Of a DNA stretch of 64,000 nt, positions 1 to 8,064 are shown piece after piece. Below the pieces are notes generated by a model that saw only the letters and a list, made by a program, of their open reading frames with translations, was not told the origin of the DNA and searched no databases. The DNA is from CBDUXP01 sp965371225 [NCBI: uncultured bacterium]. GTDB taxonomy: Bacteria; Abyssobacteria; SURF-5; CBDUXP01. The stretch spans positions 1-64,000 of the forward strand of contig CBDUXP010000007.1 in assembly GCA_965371225.1 (NCBI GenBank). Reading direction: 5' to 3'. The position numbers were made by a program, and so were the translations under genes. Numbering within the stretch: position 1 is the first letter of the stretch; each line of letters opens with the position of its first letter.

Positions 1-2
1 CC

Positions 3-860
3 GGCCCCACCGCACCCCAGGTGACGTGGATCACCCCGCCGCCCCTGGCGGTGCAAAGCGGCGGCGCGTTCACCGTCGAATGGCGGGTGGCGAACTACCA
101 AGCCCCGGCGACGCTGAACGCCGTGGTGTGGGGGGTGACGAGCGTGCTCGATCAGACGCCCAACCAGCCGGGGAGCAACGGCGTGTTTACCGCCACCGTG
201 CCCGTGCCGGTGGTGGCCAGCGAGGGCACGCTCTTCTACACCGCCGTGGCGGCCAATCCCATCGAGTTCGCCTTCGCCCCCATCGCCCCGGTGAAGATCA
301 GCCTCACCCCGCCCGTGCCTGCGGCCACCCTCTTCCCCACCCTCGCTACCAGTATTTGGCTGTACGGGACTGCGCAGGAGACGCAGGTGACCGTCACCGT
401 CGCGGCCGGCCTGGTGGACATCGGCGGGGTGCCGACCGTTCCCTTCGAGGGCACCGACGGTTCCCGGCTGTTCGTGACCAATGACGCCGCCGGCCTGGCC
501 GTGCACCGGGAAGTGTGGGCAGAGCCCGACGCGCAGATCACCTACAACCCGCCGTACGCGATCCTGCCCGCCCAGGCGTTCCTGGGGCTCTCGGTGCCCT
601 CCAGCGGCCTGGCGGAGGTGGTGCAGCCCGGCCAGCCCGTGGAGGTCCGCGCCTACGAGGCGAGCTTCACGTTCGAAGGCATCGAGACGCTCACGGTCAA
701 GGCCGGCACGTTCGAGACCGCGCGCGTGCGCGGGACCATCAACTTCGGCGGGGCCGGCTCCCGCTCCCTCACCCTGTGGCTCGCCCCCGGCGTGGGCCGC
801 GTCCAGATCGCCGACACCGTCGGCGGCGCCCGCGAACTCATCGACACCAACCTGCCCTAA
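3..860 (+). CDS. Unknown beta-rich protein, 5' end outside window
   Basis: The frame is open from the first complete codon at position 3, so the gene starts upstream; the GTG at 21 is only the first possible start inside the window. About 285 residues are visible. The composition is rich in Val, Thr, Ala, Pro and Gly with alternating hydrophobic residues, suggesting an extracellular beta-sandwich protein. The C-terminal third (GTFETARVRG, then LWLAPGVGRVQ and RELIDTNLP) resembles the end of secreted beta-proteins in which a measured quantity is followed by a G(V/I)G.V strand. No Cys and no catalytic motif is visible. It is followed by about 220 bases without a gene and then the oxidase operon. 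Function is not recognised. Confidence 0.75.
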   Translation, partial: GPTAPQVTWITPPPLAVQSGGAFTVEWRVANYQAPATLNAVVWGVTSVLDQTPNQPGSNGVFTATVPVPVVASEGTLFYTAVAANPIEFAFAPIAPVKISLTPPVPAATLFPTLATSIWLYGTAQETQVTVTVAAGLVDIGGVPTVPFEGTDGSRLFVTNDAAGLAVHREVWAEPDAQITYNPPYAILPAQAFLGLSVPSSGLAEVVQPGQPVEVRAYEASFTFEGIETLTVKAGTFETARVRGTINFGGAGSRSLTLWLAPGVGRVQIADTVGGARELIDTNLP

Positions 861-945
861 GCCGCCCGCGGGTTGACCCCCAGGACCCGCGCAAGCGGGC
901 CGGAGCAGGCTTTCCCGTCCAGCCCGGACGCGGGTGCCCGAGCGG

Positions 946-975
946 TTGACAGAACCCGGTGCGAGCCCCTAAGTT
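946..975 (+). promoter_or_regulatory. Possible promoter of the coxB operon
   Basis: A perfect -35 hexamer TTGACA at 946-951 is followed after 18 bases by TAAGTT at 970-975 (3 of 6 matches to the -10 consensus). The predicted start of transcription lies about 100 bases before the coxB start codon. The remaining sequence between 861 and 1080 has a small hairpin (CCCGC-GCAA-GCGGG, 886-899) but nothing else that I can support. Confidence 0.45.
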
Positions 976-1080
976 ATGGCGGCTGCGGCCAGGCTGAACC
1001 GGTGCGGGAGAGCGGGCGGAACCCGTCCCGATCCCAGGTTCAGCTCTGAAGTGACCCGACACCCCTGACCCAGGCGTAAC

Positions 1081-1938
1081 GTGACAGCACCATATCGACT
1101 TTTCCGGCGCGACCGTGGCGCCGGCTGGATGTGGATCGTCCTGGCCGCCGGGGCCGTCTTGTTCTGCAGTGCGACAGCCGCGGGGGCGGAACCGACGTGG
1201 TACCGGCCGCCCCAGGATATCTCCGTCGAAGGCCATCGCATAGACAATCTGTTTCTCTTCATCTCGGCCCTGCTGACGTTTCTCTTCCTCGGTATGACCG
1301 GGATCATCGTCTACAGCATGCTCTTCTTTCGGGAACGGGCGGGCCACAAGAGCGTGTACGACCACGGCGGCAGCCGCCGCGACGTGCTCATCGAGATCGC
1401 CATCTCCACGATCATCTTTCTCGTGGTGGACGGGACGCTGTTGTACCGCGCCCACGTGGACATGAACGAAGTGTTCTGGGCCAGGCCCGCAGCGGACGAG
1501 GACGTGCTCCGCGTCCAGGTCATGCCCCAGCAGTGGGCGTGGAACATTCGCTATCCCGGAGACGACGGAGAATTCAACACGCCGGATGATGTGGTGACGC
1601 TGGACGATTTCCGCGTGCCCACCGGCAAGAAGGTGTACGTCCAGCTGCGATCCAAGGACGTGATTCACAGCTTTTTCCTGCCGAACGTCCGCCTCAAGCG
1701 CGACGCCAATCCCGGCGAGATATCGAGCTTCTGGTTCGAAGTGACCCAACCGGGCGAGTATGAAATTCTGTGTGCGGAAATGTGCGGCTACGCGCACTAC
1801 CAGATGCGCGGAGACTTCATCGTCTATCCGCCCGCCGAATTCGACCGGTGGTACCGGGAGGCCAGCGCATGGGGGCGGGTGCAGCACGACCCCGACAGCG
1901 TGGACCAGCAGTGGGGCTGGGCGTGGAAGGAGCTGTAA
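1081..1938 (+). CDS. coxB: Cytochrome c oxidase subunit II
   Basis: This is the membrane-anchored, periplasmic CuA-bearing subunit of a haem-copper oxidase, receiving electrons from cytochrome c. The N-terminal 36 residues look like a signal peptide, followed by two membrane segments (about 57-82 and 102-123) and the cupredoxin domain. The conserved aromatic stretch QQWAWNIRYPG is at 150-160. The CuA ligands are His196 (in VIHSFFLP) and Cys231, Cys235, His239 and Met242 (CAEMCGYAHYQM). There is no C-terminal cytochrome c fusion; a separate dihaem cytochrome gene two genes downstream probably fills that role. The start is GTG at 1081 with AGG just upstream; ATG at 1129 would remove half the signal peptide. 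Confidence 0.95.
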   Translation: MTAPYRLFRRDRGAGWMWIVLAAGAVLFCSATAAGAEPTWYRPPQDISVEGHRIDNLFLFISALLTFLFLGMTGIIVYSMLFFRERAGHKSVYDHGGSRRDVLIEIAISTIIFLVVDGTLLYRAHVDMNEVFWARPAADEDVLRVQVMPQQWAWNIRYPGDDGEFNTPDDVVTLDDFRVPTGKKVYVQLRSKDVIHSFFLPNVRLKRDANPGEISSFWFEVTQPGEYEILCAEMCGYAHYQMRGDFIVYPPAEFDRWYREASAWGRVQHDPDSVDQQWGWAWKEL

Positions 1939-1940
1939 CC

Positions 1941-3674
1941 GTGGAAGATCATATCCATCCCCCCCCCTCGAGCTTTCTGACCAAGTACGTTTTCTGCACC
2001 GACCATAAAGTCATCGCCCGCCAGTTCCTGTGGACGGGCCTCTTCGGCATGGCGCTGGGCGGGTTCATGGCCATGCTCATCCGCTGGAACCTGGCGTTTC
2101 CCGGCCAGCCCTTCCCCGTGATCGGGGAGCTGCTTTATCCGCGCAGCGGCGGCGTGATCCCCCCGGACAACTACGCCATGCTGTTCACCATGCACGGCAC
2201 GATCATGATCTTTTGGGCGATCACCCCGATCCTGATCGGGGCGTTCGGCAATCTGCTCATCCCGTTGCAAATCGGCGCGCGCGACATGGCGTTCCCCTTC
2301 CTGAATCTGCTGTCGTACTGGACGTTCTTCCTGTCTACCGTGATCCTCCTCATTTCCTTTTTCGTGCCGGGAGGCGCGGCCGCCGGTGGCTGGACGGCGT
2401 ATCCGCCGCTCGCAGGCCTGCTCGGACAGCCGGGGTGGGGCCAAACGCTCTGGCTGCTGGCCATCTTCACGATCGGCATGTCGACGATCATGGGGGCCAT
2501 CAACTACATCACCACGGTGGTCACCATGCGCGCGCCCGGCATGGGCTACTTCGACATGCCCCTCGCCGTGTGGGGCCTGTGGCTGACCGCCATCCTGAAC
2601 GCGATCTTCGTGCCCGTGCTCGGTTCCGCCGGGCTCTTGCTGGTCATGGACCGCGTCTTCGATACCCACTTCTTCGTCGCCGGCGCGCTCAGCACGAAAT
2701 CCGGCGGCGATCCCATCCTGTGGCAGCACCTGTTCTGGATTTTCGGGCACCCGGAGGTCTACATCCTGATCCTGCCCGCGTGGGGCATCATCAGCGACCT
2801 GCTCGCGTTCTTCTCGCGCAAGCCGGCGTTCGGCTATCGCGTGACGGCGATCGCCATGCTCGCGGTGACGATCCTCAGCGCGGTCGTGTACGGCCACCAC
2901 ATGTTCACCACGGGCATGACGCCGATGCTGAGCGAAAGCTTCATGACGCTGACCATGATCATCAGCATCCCGGCGGAGATCCTGTTCTTGAACTGGCTGC
3001 ACACGCTCTGGAAAGGGTCCCTGCGGCTCACGGCGCCCATGCTGTACTCCATTGGCGTGGTGTTCGTCTTCGGCCTGGGCGGGTTGACGGGCTTGTACCT
3101 GGCCGCGATCAATCTGGACATCTACCTGCACGACACGTATTTCGTCGTGGGCCACTTCCACCTGACCATGGCCGCCGCCGTGTTCCTCGGCTCGTTCGCC
3201 GCCATCAGCTTCTGGTTCCCGAAGCTCTTCGGCCGGATGATGAACGAGGCCATGGGCAAGGTGCACTTCTGGGTGTCCGTGCTCAGCATCACCGCCATCT
3301 TCTGCGCCATGCTGGCCGGCGGCTACGCGGGGATGCACCGGCGCATCTACGACCACAGCTACTACACCATGCTCCAGCACATGGGACCCCTGAACATGTT
3401 CATCACCATGGCGGCCTTCACGCTCGGCGCCGCGCAGCTGATCTTCGTGGTGAATTTCTTCTGGAGCCTGGTGGCGGGCAAGAAGGCGTCGGACAACCCC
3501 TGGGAGGTCGGGACCCTGGAGTGGACCGTCAGCTCGCCGCCGCCCTACTACAACTTCGAGAAGATCCCGCAGGTCGTCAACGGGCCGCACGAGTTCAACA
3601 ACCCGCGGGTGACCCACAAGGATTGGGTGGCGCAGGACGAAGTGCTGAGCCCCGAGGTCCTCAAGCCGGCGTAG
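1941..3674 (+). CDS. coxA: Cytochrome c oxidase subunit I
   Basis: Catalytic subunit of an A-type haem-copper oxidase that reduces O2 to water and pumps protons. It has 577 residues, the usual length, with twelve membrane segments. Key motifs are GHPEVY at 269-274 (CuB ligand His270, proton-channel Glu272, and Tyr274, the Tyr normally cross-linked to the His), the CuB pair His319-His320 in YGHHMFTTG, and the haem ligands His405 and His407 in VVGHFHLTM. The E in GHPEVY places it in subtype A1. The start is GTG at 1941 because AAGGAG sits 8 bases upstream, inside the end of coxB. It lies 2 bases from the coxB stop codon. Confidence 0.97.
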   Translation: MEDHIHPPPSSFLTKYVFCTDHKVIARQFLWTGLFGMALGGFMAMLIRWNLAFPGQPFPVIGELLYPRSGGVIPPDNYAMLFTMHGTIMIFWAITPILIGAFGNLLIPLQIGARDMAFPFLNLLSYWTFFLSTVILLISFFVPGGAAAGGWTAYPPLAGLLGQPGWGQTLWLLAIFTIGMSTIMGAINYITTVVTMRAPGMGYFDMPLAVWGLWLTAILNAIFVPVLGSAGLLLVMDRVFDTHFFVAGALSTKSGGDPILWQHLFWIFGHPEVYILILPAWGIISDLLAFFSRKPAFGYRVTAIAMLAVTILSAVVYGHHMFTTGMTPMLSESFMTLTMIISIPAEILFLNWLHTLWKGSLRLTAPMLYSIGVVFVFGLGGLTGLYLAAINLDIYLHDTYFVVGHFHLTMAAAVFLGSFAAISFWFPKLFGRMMNEAMGKVHFWVSVLSITAIFCAMLAGGYAGMHRRIYDHSYYTMLQHMGPLNMFITMAAFTLGAAQLIFVVNFFWSLVAGKKASDNPWEVGTLEWTVSSPPPYYNFEKIPQVVNGPHEFNNPRVTHKDWVAQDEVLSPEVLKPA

Positions 3675-3678
3675 GCCC

Positions 3679-4257
3679 ATGGGGACGGTCAGCTTGCGGC
3701 CGGATGCGCGCCGGGTCACCGCCAACATCGGCATGGTGCTGTTCCTGGCATCGTGGGCGATGCTGTTCGTCACCCTGATCTTCTCGTACGCCGTCATTCG
3801 CAGCCGCGCGGCCGTGTGGCCGCCCCTGGGTGCGGCGCCGCTGCCCCTGGGCCTCGCGTGGCTGAACACGGCGGTGCTCGTGTTGAGCAGCGTGACCTAC
3901 GCGTTCGGCACCCGCGCGCTCGAACGGGGGGACCACACGGGCTTCAATCACCAGCTGGCATTCACCCTCGGGCTGGGGCTCCTGTTCCTCGGCCTGCAGG
4001 CGAACCTGTGGAGCCGCGTGCATGCGGACGGCCTTACCCTGAGCGGCACGCTGTACGGCTCGTGGATCTACTTCCTCACCGTGTTCCATGCGCTGCATAT
4101 CCTGGCCGGCCTCGGGGTCCTGGTTGCGCTGATCCCCAACGCCGTGGGCCACCGGTTGTATCCGCATAACCTCACCCGGGCGCACTTGTCCGGCATGTTC
4201 TGGCATTTCCTGGACGTGGCGTGGATTGCGATCTTCCTCGCCATGTTCGTTATCTGA
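3679..4257 (+). CDS. coxC: Cytochrome c oxidase subunit III (first copy)
   Basis: A 192-residue, five-helix subunit III of the short caa3-type, ending in the conserved segment FWHFLDVAWIAIF. Subunit III stabilises proton uptake by subunit I. It starts 4 bases after coxA and is co-transcribed with it. The window carries a second subunit III gene on the other strand (6945-7556), with the same FWHF.D..WI ending but otherwise diverged. Which of the two assembles with coxA cannot be told from sequence. Confidence 0.93.
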   Translation: MGTVSLRPDARRVTANIGMVLFLASWAMLFVTLIFSYAVIRSRAAVWPPLGAAPLPLGLAWLNTAVLVLSSVTYAFGTRALERGDHTGFNHQLAFTLGLGLLFLGLQANLWSRVHADGLTLSGTLYGSWIYFLTVFHALHILAGLGVLVALIPNAVGHRLYPHNLTRAHLSGMFWHFLDVAWIAIFLAMFVI

Positions 4258-4270
4258 CTGCGGGAGCCGC

Positions 4271-5290
4271 ATGACCCACGATGCACCAACGCACGACACC
4301 ACGATAACCAAGGTACGCTCGATAGACTCCCGTCGGTTCCCGTGGGCCGCGGGCCTGGTCCTCGCGGCCGCGCTGGGCGGAGGCTGTTCCGGTATCACCG
4401 AAACGGTGTTCACGGAGCCGATCGTGCTGGCCGGCCATGAGGTGTCCGCCGAGGTGTTGAACCGCGGCCGCCAGGACTACGTGACCTACTGTATTCAGTG
4501 TCACGGGCCCCTGGGCGACGGCCAGGGCCACGCCGGCATCGGGTTGTGGCCCCCAGCCCGGAACTTTCAGCAGGCGCAATTCAAGTTCACCGCCATCGAA
4601 CAAGGGGAGTTGCCTACGGACGAGGAGCTGATGCGTATCGTCAAGGGCGGGCTGAACGGCACCCCCATGCGGCAGTGGGATATTTCCGACGAGCGCCTGG
4701 CCGAAATTATCCAATACATCAAGACCTTCGGCCGGGACGACTGGGAAGGGGAGGATGTGGAGCCGGGCGAGCTTGCGGAGATGAGCGAGAATCCTTACGG
4801 AGCGGACGAGCGCGCCGCGGCCGTCGCGCTGGGCGAGAACGTGTACCACGCCTACGGGTGTTACTCCTGCCACCCCACCTACGTCGCCCCGAAGGGCATC
4901 GAACGCGCCACCGAAGCCATCCTGGGCACCGCGGTCTCCCCGCAGTTGCGCGCGAACTGGCACCGCACGGAGTTGAAGGATTCGGAGTACGACGCCAAAG
5001 TGCTGCCTCCGGATTTCACGTGGCATCCCGTCCGCACCGTCAATGCCGCCATGCCGCGCGAGGCGCAGGTGGAGCAGCTGTACCGCATCGTCGCCGCCGG
5101 CATCAATGGCGCGGCGATGCCCGCCTGGGCCGGCATCATGCCCGATGACCAGATGTGGGGGCTCGCGTATTACCTGCAATCGCTGATGGAGCTGCGCAAC
5201 TCCCCGGAGCGGGTCGCGTTCTGGCAGCGCATCGGCATCGATCCCACCCAGGACGTGCCTGCGTACCCGCCGCCTTCCAGCGGCTCCTGA
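4271..5290 (+). CDS. Dihaem cytochrome c, membrane-anchored
   Basis: A 339-residue periplasmic cytochrome with two haem-binding motifs: CIQCH at 74-78 and CYSCH at 197-201. Candidate axial methionines follow each (NGTPM, Met133; and NGAAMPAW near the C-terminus). The N-terminus has a hydrophobic stretch ending in LGGGC (Cys39), an imperfect lipobox, so it is probably a lipoprotein or an uncleaved membrane anchor. It starts 13 bases after coxC with a CGGGAG ribosome site. Position and content suggest it is the electron donor to the CuA site, replacing the cytochrome domain fused to subunit II in classical caa3 oxidases. That role is inferred. Confidence 0.9.
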   Translation: MTHDAPTHDTTITKVRSIDSRRFPWAAGLVLAAALGGGCSGITETVFTEPIVLAGHEVSAEVLNRGRQDYVTYCIQCHGPLGDGQGHAGIGLWPPARNFQQAQFKFTAIEQGELPTDEELMRIVKGGLNGTPMRQWDISDERLAEIIQYIKTFGRDDWEGEDVEPGELAEMSENPYGADERAAAVALGENVYHAYGCYSCHPTYVAPKGIERATEAILGTAVSPQLRANWHRTELKDSEYDAKVLPPDFTWHPVRTVNAAMPREAQVEQLYRIVAAGINGAAMPAWAGIMPDDQMWGLAYYLQSLMELRNSPERVAFWQRIGIDPTQDVPAYPPPSSGS

Positions 5291-6027
5291 TGGCCCCGGC
5301 CGCCGCGCCCGCCGCACCCGCGGCCGCCCCGCCCCGCCGCCGCCGCCGCCGTGCCGCCGTCGCGAAGTTGGGCGCCCGCGTACAGCGGACCGCCGCCGGC
5401 GCCCTCGCGCGCCCCCTGACGTGGGTCCTGTTTGTCGGGTTCATGTTCGCCGTGCCGCTCACGAAGACCTTCGGGCGCGAGCTGCCCCCCCCGCCCCCCG
5501 TGCTCGGCACGGTGCCGGCCTTCGCCCTGACGAACGAGCACGGCGAGGCGCGCCAGGAGCAACACCTGCGGGGCCGCGTGTGGATTGGCGAGTTCATGAC
5601 GCTGGACCAGCACGAACGGGATCACCACCGGGCGCAGCTTCTGGGGGAAATTCAGCACCGCATGCGGAACATGGGCGGGAGCGCCAAGATCCTCTCCATC
5701 AGTGTCGCGCCCGCGTCCGACACGCCGCTACGGCTGCTCGCCTATGCCACGCAGCAGCACGCCAATCCCTACGTGTGGAACTTCTGCACGGGCGAGACGG
5801 CGGCGCTGCACGACGCCCTGTCGCGGCTGCTACGCGAGCAGCACGACGACCTGCTTCCCGGCGCGATGCTGGCGGATACTGGGTACTTCGTGCTGGTCGA
5901 CGCGGACCTGCGCGTGCGGGGCTTCTACCCCCCGACGCCTGCGGGCCTGGACGCACTCATCTTCAATTGCGGGCTGGTCGCCAACTTGTACCGGCCCGCC
6001 GCACAGCCTGAAGGGAGCATCTCGTGA
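5290..6027 (+). CDS. SCO-fold protein without copper ligands
   Basis: A 245-residue membrane-anchored thioredoxin-fold protein of the SCO1/SenC type. The N-terminus is low-complexity Ala/Pro followed by six Arg, then one membrane segment (about 42-60) and the SCO domain. Compared with the canonical sco at 8061-8738, the copper motif C...C is replaced: GEFMTLDQHERD aligns with ADFIFSRCAGQC, so both Cys become Gln and Asp. The essential His before LVLVD becomes Asp (MLADTGYFVLVD). It cannot deliver copper in the known way. Its ATG overlaps the cytochrome stop (TGATG), so it is translationally coupled to the oxidase operon and is probably a structural or assembly factor. Confidence 0.88.
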   Translation: MAPAAAPAAPAAAPPRRRRRRAAVAKLGARVQRTAAGALARPLTWVLFVGFMFAVPLTKTFGRELPPPPPVLGTVPAFALTNEHGEARQEQHLRGRVWIGEFMTLDQHERDHHRAQLLGEIQHRMRNMGGSAKILSISVAPASDTPLRLLAYATQQHANPYVWNFCTGETAALHDALSRLLREQHDDLLPGAMLADTGYFVLVDADLRVRGFYPPTPAGLDALIFNCGLVANLYRPAAQPEGSIS

Positions 6028-6248
6028 GACTCACCTGGTACAGCCTGTTGATCGTGTTTCTGCCCTCGTTCTCGTACGCGATCTACTGGACCCAATTTAC
6101 GGACAGCTACACCTCGCGCGTCCCGGCGATTGTGGTGGTCATACTGGGTGTGGCGCTGTTTGCGGTCACCGTGTATCTCGTCATCGTGCGGACGCACAGC
6201 TTCAAGAAGCTGGGGATCAGCGGCGAACTGCAGGAGCCGGAAAACTAA
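6024..6248 (+). CDS. Small two-helix membrane protein of oxidase operon
   Basis: A 74-residue protein with two hydrophobic segments (about 4-24 and 34-56) and a short polar C-terminus. It starts at GTG, which overlaps the preceding stop codon (GTGA), and has a strong AAGGGAG ribosome site 7 bases upstream, so it is a genuine last gene of the operon. I do not recognise the family. Small hydrophobic proteins at this position in cox operons are often accessory subunits or assembly factors; that is inference here. Confidence 0.8.
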   Translation: MRLTWYSLLIVFLPSFSYAIYWTQFTDSYTSRVPAIVVVILGVALFAVTVYLVIVRTHSFKKLGISGELQEPEN

Positions 6249-6289
6249 GCCGCGGGCCGGGGCGGGCGCCGGTCCCCGCGCGGCTACAC

Positions 6290-6329
6290 ACACCCTGCTC
6301 CCTCCGGGACGGGGTGTTTTCTACTTTTT
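6290..6329 (+). terminator. Rho-independent terminator of coxB operon
   Basis: ACACCC (6290-6295) pairs with GGGTGT (6312-6317), and an inner TCCC/GGGA pair extends the stem. A TTTTCTACTTTTT tract follows. It lies 42 bases after the last gene of the plus-strand oxidase operon and just before the end of the opposing minus-strand operon. Confidence 0.7.
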
Positions 6330-6365
6330 GGGAAAGCGGAGCCGCCCGGCAGCAGCCGGGTGGGG

Positions 6366-6620
6366 TCAGGCGTCCGTGGGGCTGGGCTCGAGGCCCGGGG
6401 CGGCGGCAGCGCGGCCGGTGTCCGGGGGGAGCTGGCGCACCTGGCGGTAAACGGCGAACCCCACTCCGCCCACCAGCAGGAACGGCATGACCATGAACCC
6501 GCCGTACACCAGCAGGGTCAGCGTCGTGTCGCCGTGGTTGCCGCAGACGGGACACGCCTGCGCGGCCGTGGGCAGGCTCAGCGCCAGCACCAGGGGCAAC
6601 CAATGCCGCAGGCGGGGCAT
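6366..6620 (-). CDS. Small membrane protein with CPVCGNHGD motif
   Basis: An 84-residue protein with a signal peptide ending at AQA, then ACPVCGNHGD, one membrane segment (about 35-58) and a basic, Pro/Ala-rich tail. The CxxC placed just outside the membrane could bind metal or form a disulfide. Its ATG overlaps the cox4 stop (ATGA), so it belongs to the oxidase operon. Short proteins with a CxxC next to one helix occur in cox operons of several phyla without assigned function. I give no name. Confidence 0.8.
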   Translation of the reverse strand: MPRLRHWLPLVLALSLPTAAQACPVCGNHGDTTLTLLVYGGFMVMPFLLVGGVGFAVYRQVRQLPPDTGRAAAAPGLEPSPTDA

Positions 6621-6925
6621 CAGCGGTAAATCGCCTCCGCCACCAGCCAGACCGCGAAGAACACGAGGGTGGCGGGCGCGAGTGCGATGAAACGCAGCCA
6701 CTTGGTTTCCCACTTCAGGTGCATGAAGAACAGGGCCACGAGCGTGGCCTTCGCCACGGCGAGCGTCAGAAGCGCCGTCCGGCTCCAGGTCAGGCCGAGC
6801 GCCGTGAAGGGGTCGGGTTGCGACCGCGCCACGAACGGGATGCTGACCTCAATCGCCGTCAACACCGCCAGCACGACGAAAATCTTGATGTACGTGCCCT
6901 TGTGATTGACGTACGTTCCGCTCAT
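6620..6925 (-). CDS. Cytochrome c oxidase subunit IV (prokaryotic type)
   Basis: A 101-residue protein with three membrane helices, and LFFMHLKWETKW typical of the short bacterial subunit IV family (CtaF/CyoD-like). This small subunit supports assembly of the oxidase core. It lies 19 bases downstream of the second subunit III gene and overlaps the next gene by 4 bases, so III, IV and the CPVCG protein form one unit. Confidence 0.88.
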   Translation of the reverse strand: MSGTYVNHKGTYIKIFVVLAVLTAIEVSIPFVARSQPDPFTALGLTWSRTALLTLAVAKATLVALFFMHLKWETKWLRFIALAPATLVFFAVWLVAEAIYR

Positions 6926-6944
6926 GACGCCTGCGCTCCCCGAT

Positions 6945-7556
6945 TCAGATGAGGTAGATAAACGTGAAGACCAGGATCCAGACCAGGTCCACGAAGTGCC
7001 AGAAGAGCCCGCAGAGTTCGACGGGCCCGGAGTTACCGCCGTCGAAGTGGCCCAGCGCCGTGCGGATGAACATGACCGTGAGGTAGATCACGCCGGCCGT
7101 CACGTGCATCCCGTGGAACCCGGTGATCAGGAAGAACGTGGACGCGAAGTTGTCCACCCCGTTGCCCCACCCGGAGAGGGCCATGTGCGCCTCGTGGTAA
7201 AGGTGGGTGTACTCGTACGCCTGAATACTCAGAAACGTGAGACCGCCGAGGATCGTCAGCCCGAGAAACAGCAGGCTCCGCTGGCGCTTGGCTTGCTCGC
7301 ACGCGTCCAAGGCCATGACCATGGTGAGGCTACTGCAAATGAGGATGAACGTGGCGAACGCCGTCAGCCCGATGCCCAGCACGTCCATCGGGTTCGGCCA
7401 GTCGGGCGTCCGGGCGCGCAGGAGCGCATAGGCGAGGAGGAACCCCCCGAAGGACAACCCGTCCGCCCCCAGGAAAATCCACATGCCAACTTTTCCGTTG
7501 GTGGCGGTCCCGATGTCGGGGCGCAACGTTGGAGCGTGTGCGACGGCTTCACTCAT
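6945..7556 (-). CDS. coxC: Cytochrome c oxidase subunit III (second copy)
   Basis: A 203-residue, five-helix subunit III with GMWIFLGADGLSFGGFLL near the N-terminus, ITGFHGMHVTAGV in the middle and LFWHFVDLVWILVF at the end, all hallmarks of caa3-type subunit III. It has its own strong promoter (7601-7629) and an AAAAGGA ribosome site. It is more like textbook subunit III than the copy next to coxA. The two may be alternative subunits, or one may serve an oxidase encoded elsewhere. Confidence 0.94.
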   Translation of the reverse strand: MSEAVAHAPTLRPDIGTATNGKVGMWIFLGADGLSFGGFLLAYALLRARTPDWPNPMDVLGIGLTAFATFILICSSLTMVMALDACEQAKRQRSLLFLGLTILGGLTFLSIQAYEYTHLYHEAHMALSGWGNGVDNFASTFFLITGFHGMHVTAGVIYLTVMFIRTALGHFDGGNSGPVELCGLFWHFVDLVWILVFTFIYLI

Positions 7557-7600
7557 GCCACTGGCGTCCTTTTGTTCGTTACAAGTCGAAGAGCCGCAGC

Positions 7601-7629
7601 ATTTTAGGAGTTCCGGGGGGCCAGGTCAA
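7601..7629 (-). promoter_or_regulatory. Promoter of coxC2-cox4 operon
   Basis: Read on the minus strand, TTGACC, a 17-base spacer and TAAAAT give a near-consensus housekeeping promoter. The 45-base leader carries AAAAGGA before the coxC2 ATG. This splits the minus-strand oxidase genes into an upstream assembly unit (ctaA to DUF420) and a separately driven structural unit. Confidence 0.8.
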
Positions 7630-7647
7630 GGCCCGCCACGCCGCCGG

Positions 7648-8064
7648 TCAGCCCCAGTGGTAGAGCAGGAAATAGACCAGCACTCCCGTGACGGAAACGT
7701 ACATCCAGACCGGCCACGCCACCCGGGCGATCCGCCGGTGCGCCGCGAAGTTGCCCCGCGCCGCCCGGTAGAGCGTGAGGAGGACGAGGGGCACGTTGGC
7801 CACCGCCAACACCGTATGGCTCAGGAGGACCGCGAAATAGAACAGACGGCTGAGGCCCTCCCCTTCGAACCGGGTGGACCCGTGCACCGCGTGGTACGTC
7901 AGATATGACACCAGGAACGCGCCCGAGACCACCGCCGCCGCGAGCATGCAGCGGATGTGCAGGGTCCGCCGCTTGCGCCGGATCGCCACCAACCCGATCG
8001 CGAGCAGCACGGCGCAGGTGCTGTTGAGAATGGCGTTGACCGTCGGGAGCGCGCTCAGGGTCAC
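7648..8064 (-). CDS. DUF420 membrane protein, CtaM-like
   Basis: A 138-residue protein with four membrane helices matching the DUF420 (YozB/CtaM) family, with conserved residues in LHIRCMLAA and TYHAVHG. In Staphylococcus aureus CtaM is needed for maturation of haem A oxidases. Its start overlaps the sco stop codon by 4 bases, which fits an assembly role. A haem or copper handling function is known only for the family, not shown here. Confidence 0.87.
   Translation of the reverse strand: MTLSALPTVNAILNSTCAVLLAIGLVAIRRKRRTLHIRCMLAAAVVSGAFLVSYLTYHAVHGSTRFEGEGLSRLFYFAVLLSHTVLAVANVPLVLLTLYRAARGNFAAHRRIARVAWPVWMYVSVTGVLVYFLLYHWG

Noticed and set aside
886-899. CCCGC-GCAA-GCGGG hairpin after the first gene
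   Set aside because: Five pairs with no following T-tract; it is not distinguishable from chance in this base composition.
1824-3869. A 681-codon open frame on the minus strand opposite coxA, and similar long frames opposite other genes (for example 17290-18969 and 41596-43779 on the plus strand)
   Set aside because: These are antisense shadows of GC-rich genes: their translations are runs of Arg, His, Glu, Gly and Ala with no motif, and the opposite strand carries complete, recognised proteins.
5300-5360. GCC/CCG triplet tract at the start of the ligand-less SCO-like gene and a similar tract near 38,250 in the FG-GAP lipoprotein gene
   Set aside because: They code for Ala/Pro/Arg or Gly linkers in frame and look like ordinary low-complexity linkers rather than regulatory repeats.
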